DNA from: JAVBLU01 sp031553225
GTDB lineage: Bacteria > Bacillota > Clostridia > Christensenellales > UBA1750
Assembly: GCA_031553225.1 (NCBI GenBank)
Contig: JAVBLU010000043.1
Coordinates: 1-56,264 of the forward strand
Length of the DNA: 56,264 nucleotides
Direction of reading: 5' to 3'
The notes beneath the pieces are model-generated. The model ran no database searches. It worked only from the letters and a program-made list of their open reading frames with translations, and was not told where the DNA came from. Made by a program: the position numbers and the translations under genes. Below are positions 49,787 through 56,264 of this stretch, one piece after another (within the stretch, counting starts at the first letter, position 1; the number at the start of each line of letters is the position of its first letter).

Positions 49787-50481
49787 CTCCACAGGGCATG
49801 TCCGGCGCCCATCTCTTTACAAACGAGCTGGCCGCACGGGCCGCGGAGCCGTGGGAGGCGTGTTTCCGCCTGCCCTTCGTGCAGGAACTGGGCACGGGCG
49901 AGCTCTCCCGCGAAACCTTCCGCTTCTACCTCGTTCAGGACGAGCTGTACCTTGCCCAGTACGCCCGGGCGCTGGCCGTGGCGGGCCAGCGCTCCGCGAA
50001 GCCGGCCTTTGCCCGCCGGTGCGAGGCCGCTCAGGCCGGCATCCTCGCCGGCGAGGGCGGCGTGCACGCCCGGTATCTTGCCGAGCAGGGGCTCTCCCGC
50101 GCCGACATCCCTACCGCGGAACCGGCCCTCTTCTGCCGCGCCTACGCCGCCCACATATTGGCCGCCGCCCACGAGGGCACGCCCGCCCACGCCCTGGCCG
50201 CCCTGCTGCCCTGCGCCTGGATGTACGCCGACTTTGCCTGCCGCCTGCAGGCGAACCCCTCCGCGGCGCGTGCGCGCCATTACTACGCGCCCCTGCTCGC
50301 CACCTACGCCGATCCGGCCTTCCTGTCCTCCTACGCCTGGATGTTCGACGAGCTCAACGCCCTGGCCGCCGCCGCCCCGTCGCTCCGCCCCGACCTGCGC
50401 CGCCTCTTTGCGCAAAGCGTTCACTTCGAGGCCCTCTTCTTTCACCTCTCCTACCGCGGCCGCCAAACCTTCGCGCAATAA
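49777..50481 (+). CDS. tenA: TenA, aminopyrimidine aminohydrolase (thiaminase II)
   Basis: The 234-residue helical protein hydrolyses 4-amino-5-aminomethyl-2-methylpyrimidine, from degraded thiamine, to HMP, which ThiD then uses. It has FVQELGTGELSRETFRFYLVQDELYL, the catalytic Cys146 in ALLPCAWMYADFA, and the Glu in SVHFEALFFHLS near the C-terminus, matching TenA-C (cysteine type). GAGGG lies before the ATG and the start overlaps the HAD gene by 10 bases. It is the last gene of the operon. Confidence 0.95.
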   Translation: MAVAPQGMSGAHLFTNELAARAAEPWEACFRLPFVQELGTGELSRETFRFYLVQDELYLAQYARALAVAGQRSAKPAFARRCEAAQAGILAGEGGVHARYLAEQGLSRADIPTAEPALFCRAYAAHILAAAHEGTPAHALAALLPCAWMYADFACRLQANPSAARARHYYAPLLATYADPAFLSSYAWMFDELNALAAAAPSLRPDLRRLFAQSVHFEALFFHLSYRGRQTFAQ

Positions 50482-50503
50482 AAAGCGGCGGGACGCCCCG
50501 CCG
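50481..50503 (-). terminator. Terminator after the second diguanylate cyclase
   Basis: On the minus strand CGGCGGG and CCCGCCG (ACGC-type loop) are followed by CTTTTTATTG. It also lies just behind tenA on the plus strand, where it lacks a T-run. Confidence 0.75.
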
Positions 50504-50527
50504 TGTCCACATCGCCAGCCAAAGCGC

Positions 50528-52060
50528 CTACGCGCGGGCTATGTCGGTTACCACCTGATTGCGGCCGCTCTGCTTGGCGCGGTACAGGGCGTCGTCGGCG
50601 GCGCGCATGGCCTGGTCGAAGGAAACGCCGGGGTACACCTTCACCGCGCCAAAGCTGGCGGTGACGGGGATTTGCACGCCTTCAAAAACGATTTGGAGCC
50701 CGGCGATGGCCGCGCACAGGCGGGGCGCCAGGGAAAGGGAGCGGCGCTCCTGGCCGGAGGTGCAGAATATGGCGAACTCCTCCCCGCCGTAGCGCGCGAA
50801 CACATCGTGCGTGCGCAGCTGCGTGCGCACGGCGTCCACAACCTCCCTCAGAACGTGATCGCCCGCGGCGTGGCCGTACGTATCGTTCACGCGCTTGAAG
50901 GCGTCCAAATCCAGAATGATCATCTCGGTGTACATGCCGTGGCGGGCGGCGTCCTCCAGCTCGCGGTTTACAACGGCCACGAACTCGCGGCGGTTGAGAA
51001 TGCCGGTGAGGGGGTCGGTTGTGGCCAGCTCGGAGAGGCGGTCCAGAAGCCTTGTCATGTCGGAAATATCGCGGATGACCACCGTCCAGCCGATCTGCGC
51101 GCCGGCGGCACTGCGTATCTTGCTCACCGTGGCGCGGTAGGTGACCGCGGCGCTGCCCTGCGGCCGGCTGAAGGTGAACTGCCCCGCCTCCATAGCGGCC
51201 ATCATCTCGGCCGGCCAGCCGCTGACGGACACGATCGGCTCGCCCCCGTGAAAGGAGGCGAGCTGGGGAAAGAGCGCCACGGCGCTTTGGTTGCTGCGCA
51301 GGTAGCACGAGTCCATGTCCAGCACAAGCAGGGCGTCGTCCATGGTCTCCACGGCCTGGTTGGAGGAGAGGGTGACGATGTCCATCATGCGGTACTTGAA
51401 CATGTCGATGGAGATGACGCCAAGGCCCAGCGTCATGGCGATGGGCATGGGATCAAACCCGACCGGGAACACGCCGGACAGGTACAGCAGATTGGCGATG
51501 AGGGGCACGGCCGATCCGGCCATAAAAAAGGCCATATGCATGCGCTGTATGCGGCCGATAAGGATGAAGCGCCGGAAGAGGAGCACGTAGCCAAAGAGCG
51601 TAAGGCCCATGCTGATCGCCTGCTGCATGTAGAAGAGGATCCCCCGGTCCATGCGGGCGAACTTGTTCGCGCCGTACGACACCATCTCAAGGGACGCGTA
51701 GTACAGGTGATGCGACTCGTTGAAGAAGACGATCAGGAACATGACGAACCCGTAGCCAAGGGCGAGGGGCAGCATGAAAGGCCGTATATGGCGGCCGTAA
51801 AACAGGCTGGCCACGGTAAGCAGGAAAAGCGGGCCCATCAGGGCGATGCCGGCGTTTTCAAAGCGCAGCGCGGTAAAGGCCGCTTCCCTGGTTTCGGCCA
51901 TGATCTCCACCATGTACCCAAGCGTATAGAAGCAAAGGGCGACAGTAAGCGCGGAAAAACACAGGGCGCGCTTGCGGTCTTGGCTGAGCGCGGAGAACGC
52001 CATCAAGATCACGTCCAGGGCAAGTGCGACAATCAATACGATAACCAGGACACTTTGCAT
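50528..52060 (-). CDS. Membrane diguanylate cyclase (7TM-PAS-GGEEF) with inhibitory site
   Basis: The 510-residue protein has about seven membrane helices to residue 225, then a PAS-like module (DDALLVLDMDSCYLRSNQSAVALFP and VTYRATVSKIRSAAGAQIGWTVVIRDISDM). The C-terminal GGDEF domain has TDPLTGILNRREFVAVVN, DLDAFKRVNDTYGHAAGD and the active RYGGEEFAIF. RTHD lies at the product-inhibition (RxxD) position, so c-di-GMP feedback is expected. GAGAGGAA lies 4-5 bases before the ATG. It is monocistronic and convergent with tenA. Confidence 0.92.
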   Translation of the reverse strand: MQSVLVIVLIVALALDVILMAFSALSQDRKRALCFSALTVALCFYTLGYMVEIMAETREAAFTALRFENAGIALMGPLFLLTVASLFYGRHIRPFMLPLALGYGFVMFLIVFFNESHHLYYASLEMVSYGANKFARMDRGILFYMQQAISMGLTLFGYVLLFRRFILIGRIQRMHMAFFMAGSAVPLIANLLYLSGVFPVGFDPMPIAMTLGLGVISIDMFKYRMMDIVTLSSNQAVETMDDALLVLDMDSCYLRSNQSAVALFPQLASFHGGEPIVSVSGWPAEMMAAMEAGQFTFSRPQGSAAVTYRATVSKIRSAAGAQIGWTVVIRDISDMTRLLDRLSELATTDPLTGILNRREFVAVVNRELEDAARHGMYTEMIILDLDAFKRVNDTYGHAAGDHVLREVVDAVRTQLRTHDVFARYGGEEFAIFCTSGQERRSLSLAPRLCAAIAGLQIVFEGVQIPVTASFGAVKVYPGVSFDQAMRAADDALYRAKQSGRNQVVTDIARA

Positions 52061-52432
52061 GGCGTTCCTCTCGCTTGGTTATAGTGGCGCAGCGACCCGG
52101 CGTGGGCAGTGCGCCCAAAAAAGGACGGCCGGGATCAACCGGTACAATGCATATGCCTTTCAGGGCCCAGGAAATACGCGCCGGTTCTATTTTTCGAGTA
52201 GATTTGAAAAAAAGATAAGCCGAAAAAAAAATAATGAGGAAAGCGCCCGACGAACGCCAAAGCGGCGGTATGGCATGGCAGCGGCGGCATCGGCCCGCCA
52301 AGGAGGAAGGTCGCCGGAGAATACGGCCGCGCTTCCCTGCGCACCATGATTCCGGCGGCCGCTGTCCGCCTGTGCAGGGCGAAAAGCGCGGCAGCCCTTC
52401 AGCAAAAAACGTACAGGATGGGTGGGACTGGG
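52061..52432. other. Intergenic region between diguanylate cyclase and phosphatase
   Basis: No gene is supported. An AT-rich patch at about 52185-52235 is the most promoter-like part; CACTATAACC on the minus strand just upstream of the cyclase is a -10 candidate. Open frames here lack ribosome sites and recognisable products. Confidence 0.4.
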
Positions 52433-53167
52433 ATGGACAGCAACTACGTCCGGCTTCCGCTGACCGGCGCGTACAATGTGCGCGATCTTGGCGGATACCC
52501 CTGCGAGGCGGGCTGCACGGCATGGCGCGCGTTTTTGCGCGCGGACGATCTGGGGCGGCTGACGATGAGCGACATCGGGTTCTTGAAGGAGTACGGGCTT
52601 GCGGCGGTGGTCGACCTGCGCGGCGCGGCGGAGGCGCGGGCGGTGCCCGATCCGTTCGCGGCGGACGAAACGGTCGCCTATCTGCATATGCCGCTGATGA
52701 ACGAGGAGGCAACGGCCAGCCCCGACCTGAGCAAAACCGTCCGGGATGTGGCGGACGATTACCTGCCCAAAGCCTATATCGGGATGCTCAGCGAATCAAA
52801 GCCGGCCGTCAAGCGCATTTTCTCATTCATCGCGGCGCAGCGCCCCGGATGCATCCTGTACCACTGCGCGGCCGGCAAGGACAGAACCGGCGTGCTGTCC
52901 GCGCTGCTTTTGGGGCTTTGCGGCGTTTGCGACGCCGACATACTGGCGAATTACTCCGTCACGTATACCTATCTGCGCGCGAACGCGGAGCTGATGAAGG
53001 CGTCGTCCGGCTATCCCAAAGGCGTGATGTATTCGCTGCCGGAATACCTGGAGCCCTCGCTCGCCGTCATCCACGGCCAGTACGGAGGGTTTGAGGCATA
53101 CCTTTTGTCCGCCGGCCTGGACGCGCGGACGATACGGCAGGTGAGGGAGCGTTTGGCTGGCCGCTAA
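52433..53167 (+). CDS. Protein-tyrosine/serine phosphatase (Y_phosphatase3 type)
   Basis: The 244-residue dual-specificity-type phosphatase has the active-site loop HCAAGKDRTG with nucleophile Cys145 and Arg151. The N-terminal NVRDLGGYP and FLRADDLGRLTMSDIGFLKEYGLAAVVDLRG stretches are typical of the Y_phosphatase3/LipA-like family. Such proteins can act on phosphotyrosine, phosphoserine or phosphoinositides. The start at 52433 gives the standard N-terminus. The ATG at 52418 would add five residues. It stands alone with no clear operon. Confidence 0.88.
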   Translation: MDSNYVRLPLTGAYNVRDLGGYPCEAGCTAWRAFLRADDLGRLTMSDIGFLKEYGLAAVVDLRGAAEARAVPDPFAADETVAYLHMPLMNEEATASPDLSKTVRDVADDYLPKAYIGMLSESKPAVKRIFSFIAAQRPGCILYHCAAGKDRTGVLSALLLGLCGVCDADILANYSVTYTYLRANAELMKASSGYPKGVMYSLPEYLEPSLAVIHGQYGGFEAYLLSAGLDARTIRQVRERLAGR

Positions 53168-53269
53168 GCAGGTTTTCCCCAAACAAAGAACATCCGAACC
53201 CGCCGCAGGCAAACCCGCCCCGGCCGGTTCGGACGCTTGGCGCTTCCCCTGCGGAACAACGCGTTGGGC

Positions 53270-54136
53270 TCATTCCGCGGAACTGCAAACCGGGATCTGA
53301 AAATCCAGCCTGCCAAACTTGCGCAGGATTTCGATTTGCATGATGAAGAAGCCGCACGTAGAAGGGTAGCAGCTGATGATCTGACGGTTGTCCAGCCAGG
53401 ACAAATCTTTCCAGTCCTCAAGGCCGTCAACCCCGGGAACCGGCAACTCCTGAACCGCGTGCAGCCGATCCACGATGCCGTCCAGCTCCGCTTCCACCAG
53501 GTCTTTATATGCGGGGTAGTGCGGGCTGTCCGGCGAGTCCGCAATGTCGGTGGGCATGGGCTCCCAGCAGATGAACTTCCCGGGGTCATAACGGCTCAGA
53601 TCGGGGATCGGCCTGGAAGCCGGCAGCGTTTTCTTTATGGCCATCGCCTTGCGGTACAGATCGCTGTCCTTCTCGCCGTATTGAAGGACAAAATGCACGA
53701 TGTTCTTCGGGTCCGTCGCGCCGGGCGTTTTCGCGGGGTCGAAATGGAACCACGGCGCATGGGAGTGCCGGTTGTTGCCAGGTATGTCGGCCATGCCCAG
53801 CCAGCCATCCCGCGTGGCATATGCCCCGGAGGCAAGGTATTTTAGTATGCCCTGAAGAACGTGGTGGTTGCGGTCGGTGAAGACGTAGTGGACAGCGTCG
53901 ATCACGCCGATGGCGATACTGGTCATGTACGGCGAGGAGTCCGGGTTCCAGCAGTTCGCTTCCAGGGCGTGGCCAAAGCCTCCGTCCTCGTTCTGGTAGC
54001 AGGCCAAAACGTTCAGCGCGTCCTGTGGATCGCCGTTTTCAAACGTGCAGCGCCACTGGGTAAACAGCAGCGGGTTCGCGCCGCGGTAAACCAGCCGGCG
54101 GAGCTTGTGGTAATCCTTGGGCGATAGCTTTTTCAT
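53270..54136 (-). CDS. Terpene-cyclase/prenyltransferase-fold protein, function unknown
   Basis: The 288-residue protein shows the alpha-alpha toroid repeat of squalene-cyclase and prenyltransferase beta-subunit folds: LNVLACYQNEDGGFGHALEANCWNPDSS and ILKYLASGAYATRDGWLGMAD. The Asp cluster of squalene-hopene cyclases is not evident, so enzymatic cyclisation cannot be claimed. No membrane or signal segment is seen. GGAGG precedes the ATG by about 8 bases. It is monocistronic. I would call it a prenyltransferase-like hypothetical. Confidence 0.65.
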   Translation of the reverse strand: MKKLSPKDYHKLRRLVYRGANPLLFTQWRCTFENGDPQDALNVLACYQNEDGGFGHALEANCWNPDSSPYMTSIAIGVIDAVHYVFTDRNHHVLQGILKYLASGAYATRDGWLGMADIPGNNRHSHAPWFHFDPAKTPGATDPKNIVHFVLQYGEKDSDLYRKAMAIKKTLPASRPIPDLSRYDPGKFICWEPMPTDIADSPDSPHYPAYKDLVEAELDGIVDRLHAVQELPVPGVDGLEDWKDLSWLDNRQIISCYPSTCGFFIMQIEILRKFGRLDFQIPVCSSAE

Positions 54137-54576
54137 TTGCGCCTCCTGCCTGTGCCGCCGTTCATGCCGTGTCCGTCTTGCCTCAGGGCATTTGTTTCAT
54201 ATTATATCACAGTGACGCCCGTCCGGGCACCGGGAAAAACGGCCGGCCGGGACCGGCCCGTTTGCTTCACCTCCGCTATGCAGGGATGATGCGGCCCCAG
54301 CCCCCGCTCCGCTATCCCTCGCAGAATCCGGAGGGCTTCCGCGGGGATAAGGAGGAGTAAGGGAGCGTGCGCAGTTTTCCTTTCCGCTGAAATGAAACGG
54401 AGCAAAGCGAACTTTGCTCCGAGGTGGTGCGCGTGTTCATAAGGGCAAACTCGCAAACCCGTATCTAATAAGGCTTTACGGCACAGACGAGCGAATACTG
54501 CATTACAATCGGACTGCGCAAAGCAACTTATCATGCGAGTGCCGCTTTTCATGGCGAACTTCAAGGCATATTGATA
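54137..54576. other. 440-base non-coding stretch at a composition boundary
   Basis: No supported gene. A perfect GGAGCAAAG/CTTTGCTCC hairpin with a CGAA loop lies at 54400-54421. Base composition falls from GC-rich to clearly more AT-rich across this region. Minus-strand open frames here have no ribosome site. Confidence 0.45.
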
Positions 54577-55986
54577 CTACGCAGTTTCTCCCTGTACGCT
54601 TTTCCTGCTGCTGATAAAAACGATTATTTTGATGATACCGGTTATATATAATAGAATACTGCTTGTCAGCAACACTGCAAAAACATCGGGTCCAAAGCCG
54701 TTGAGTACCGAAAGAGGCAACCCCAGAATCGGCATGGCTACTAACATGAGGGTAGGCAAAGCTGCATGTACTAAGCATAGGAAAATCATACCTGGTTTTT
54801 GCAGCCTCTTTGTATGCTTAACATGCCAGCGTTTTATGAAGATAAGCGGCAGCGCAGACAGCAGCAACATGACAAAAAGCATGGCGTTAATGATGATATG
54901 CCGCTTCCAATATGTAGAGGCGCCCATGTCCTCGGTCTCTTCACCTATGTACTGCTTCATAATGTTTTTGGCAAGCGCTTCGGCCATTCCATTGGCCACG
55001 AGGTAATCACAGGCATTGAACATTGCAATCATTCCGATACCCTGCTCCGGCAGGAAAATCATATAGGTCGTATAGTTTTCTACATTGCCGCCGTGAAATA
55101 CCCGTATTTCACCATCCTCAAAATGCTCAATGCAAAGACCAAGTCCGTATCTGAAATCGCCCGCAACTTCGCTGTCCGGAGCTGCGACACTTCTTCGCAT
55201 CATTTCTTCCACACTGTTTTGCTCAAGAATCCCGGCACCTTTGTTTAGATACATTTGCAGGTAGCGCCCCATATCGCTTGTACTGGAAATGATATAGCCC
55301 GCAGGGACAGTGAGCCAGCCTGTATGGCTGCTGTCCGGGTATGGGTAATCGGCCTCGACCATCAGGCCTAAGTAGTTGCGGTGACCGGGCTCCATTCCGC
55401 TCGCTTTCGCCTGTTCAAGCGAAGCGAAGCTGCGAGTCATTCCCAGCGGTTCAAATATGTTGGCTTCGATGTACGATGCGTAATCCGTTCCGGTCACTTT
55501 CTCAATAATCTGCCCGAGCAGAGCATAATTCACATTCGCATACTCAAACGCGGCAGGCGTGTCGGCGCTTTCGAAATTCCCGGTCGTGCTGTAGGTCGCA
55601 ATGCCGCTCGTTTGGTTAAGCAATTGCAGAATTGTCGTTTTGCTGTCCTGACGCGCTGTCGGAAGGTATTTGGCGATTTTGTCGGTCAGTTCCAGCTTTC
55701 CCTGTTCTGCAAGCTGCATAATGCAGGCTGCCGTAAAGGATTTGCTGATTGAGCCGATGATCAAACCGGAATCAGGCCCTGTACAGTTGCCGTATGTTTC
55801 AGAGAAAAGTATGCTTTCCTTATCGACGATTTGAACGCTCATCCCCGGGATATTTGTCTTTTCAAATTCGCTTTCGATGTAAGCGCTAAGCCCATTGCCG
55901 GAGGGCGTATCGGCGGCTCTCGCGGTAATGGACGGAAGCGCCGCTGCCAGCGCTAGGCATGTAATCAGCATCAATACTCTTCTCAT
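54577..55986 (-). CDS. Beta-lactamase-family serine hydrolase with C-terminal membrane helices
   Basis: The 469-residue protein has a signal peptide (LMLITCLALAAALPSITARAA). A class C-type domain follows: SxxK in GSISKSFT (Ser79, Lys82), the YxN motif YAN at 149-151, and the HGG in FHGGNVENY as third motif. About four membrane helices (365-460) end the protein and tether the domain outside. Relatives include PBP4*/EstB-type peptidases and esterases; resistance function should not be assumed. Codons and base composition are far less GC-rich than the rest of the window, which suggests recent acquisition. The ribosome site is weak (AAAGG about 12 bases from the ATG). Confidence 0.85.
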   Translation of the reverse strand: MRRVLMLITCLALAAALPSITARAADTPSGNGLSAYIESEFEKTNIPGMSVQIVDKESILFSETYGNCTGPDSGLIIGSISKSFTAACIMQLAEQGKLELTDKIAKYLPTARQDSKTTILQLLNQTSGIATYSTTGNFESADTPAAFEYANVNYALLGQIIEKVTGTDYASYIEANIFEPLGMTRSFASLEQAKASGMEPGHRNYLGLMVEADYPYPDSSHTGWLTVPAGYIISSTSDMGRYLQMYLNKGAGILEQNSVEEMMRRSVAAPDSEVAGDFRYGLGLCIEHFEDGEIRVFHGGNVENYTTYMIFLPEQGIGMIAMFNACDYLVANGMAEALAKNIMKQYIGEETEDMGASTYWKRHIIINAMLFVMLLLSALPLIFIKRWHVKHTKRLQKPGMIFLCLVHAALPTLMLVAMPILGLPLSVLNGFGPDVFAVLLTSSILLYITGIIKIIVFISSRKSVQGETA

Positions 55987-56081
55987 TATGGTTAATACCT
56001 TTGCATTACTTATTTTTTATTGTTATTTTTATGCCACAGCTTCGCGCGCCCACTGCAGATTTCCCCAAATCATAAGCTTAT

Positions 56082-56264
56082 TCAGTACGGTTGTGAAGCA
56101 AACGGTTCAAGCGCAACCCCCATCGCTGAAATCCTTGACAGCGGCAGCTTTGTATATCGGTCTATATTGGCTGTCTCGTCCTCGAGGACGGCAGGACGAA
56201 ATTCAATGTTGGTCATCACTTTGATTAACTCGTTTTTTCTGATGCTCTCATTCATTGCTGATTC
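56082..56264 (-). CDS. 3'-terminal part of an unidentified gene cut by the window edge
   Basis: The minus-strand frame enters from the right edge and runs 60 codons to a TGA at 56084-56082. It includes NIEFRPAVLEDETANIDRYT and LPLSRISAMGVALEPF. The codon pattern is coherent and resembles the low-GC gene beside it. I do not recognise the family with certainty. The frame stops abruptly after a conserved-looking segment, so the gene may be truncated. An internal ATG at 56253 is a possible start of a short product. Confidence 0.5.
   Translation of the reverse strand, partial: ESAMNESIRKNELIKVMTNIEFRPAVLEDETANIDRYTKLPLSRISAMGVALEPFASQPY

Noticed and set aside
54202..54564. Minus-strand open frame of 120 codons
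   Set aside because: There is no ribosome site; it crosses a hairpin and a composition boundary and resembles no family.
54577..55986. Calling the serine hydrolase an antibiotic-resistance beta-lactamase
   Set aside because: The SxxK/YxN/HGG pattern is shared by peptidases and esterases, and the C-terminal membrane helices are not typical of resistance beta-lactamases.

Overview
The window is GC-rich bacterial chromosome, most likely from an anaerobic, gut-type member of the Clostridia (Bacillota), perhaps Christensenellales-like. The evidence is a set of Firmicutes families and gene orders: rpmE/yqhQ/prmC/prfA/ywlC/ywlE, ywlG, CvpA, DUF5711 and a 3D-domain protein. There is also an LplABC/YtcP-type sugar importer without its own ATPase, a TPP riboswitch with an intrinsic terminator, and perfect Spo0J-type parS sites. 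The species cannot be named from this. The parABS locus and serS suggest an origin-proximal position. I found no rRNA, tRNA, CRISPR array or insertion sequence.

Layout. 1-5.8 kb (minus strand): translation and protein-quality operon rpmE, DUF1385, prmC, prfA, a ZIP metal transporter, Sua5 and a YwlE-type phosphatase. 5.9-8.8 kb: a UROD-like methyltransferase-family protein, a YkgJ-like cysteine-cluster protein, a flavodoxin-like protein and an orphan DNA methyltransferase. 9.0-12.9 kb (minus): a chloramphenicol-phosphotransferase-like gene broken by one in-frame TGA, yebC, serS and a secreted 3D-domain protein. 13.4-20.1 kb: a HisC-type aminotransferase, a GH29 fucosidase, parS-parA-parB, a GNAT acetyltransferase, a sulfatase and a second parS. 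20.1-27.2 kb: CvpA and DUF5711 (minus), then on plus UPF0340/YwlG, two tandem family-4-like uracil-DNA glycosylases (one with and one without the Fe-S cysteines) and a tightly coupled TPR/HEAT-like/HD-domain cassette.

27.4-40.7 kb: an Lpl-type carbohydrate ABC importer, a small Cys/Gly-rich protein, a GH127 arabinofuranosidase, a NitT/TauT-type ABC pair without a binding protein, a ferredoxin, a sorbose-1-phosphate-reductase-like dehydrogenase with its DeoR regulator, and serC-serA. 40.9-46 kb: a membrane diguanylate cyclase, an HD protein, an MsrA-MsrB fusion, a DUF5655 protein and an isocitrate-dehydrogenase-family enzyme. 46-50.5 kb: a TPP-riboswitch-controlled thiamine salvage operon (thiN-thiD-thiM-thiE-HAD-tenA). 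50.5-56.3 kb: a second diguanylate cyclase, a tyrosine phosphatase, a terpene-cyclase-fold hypothetical, and a lower-GC end with a penicillin-binding-protein-like serine hydrolase and a gene cut by the window edge.

How the genes fit together. The fucosidase, sulfatase, arabinofuranosidase and Lpl importer point to foraging on host or plant glycans. The thiamine operon can salvage the thiazole and pyrimidine moieties, but shows no de novo thiC/thiG genes and no thiL. Its HAD phosphatase is a plausible way to turn thiamine monophosphate into the thiamine that ThiN needs. Two diguanylate cyclases, one with an inhibitory RxxD site and one without, suggest c-di-GMP signalling. Promoters and terminators are given only where a -35/-10 pair or a hairpin could be read directly.
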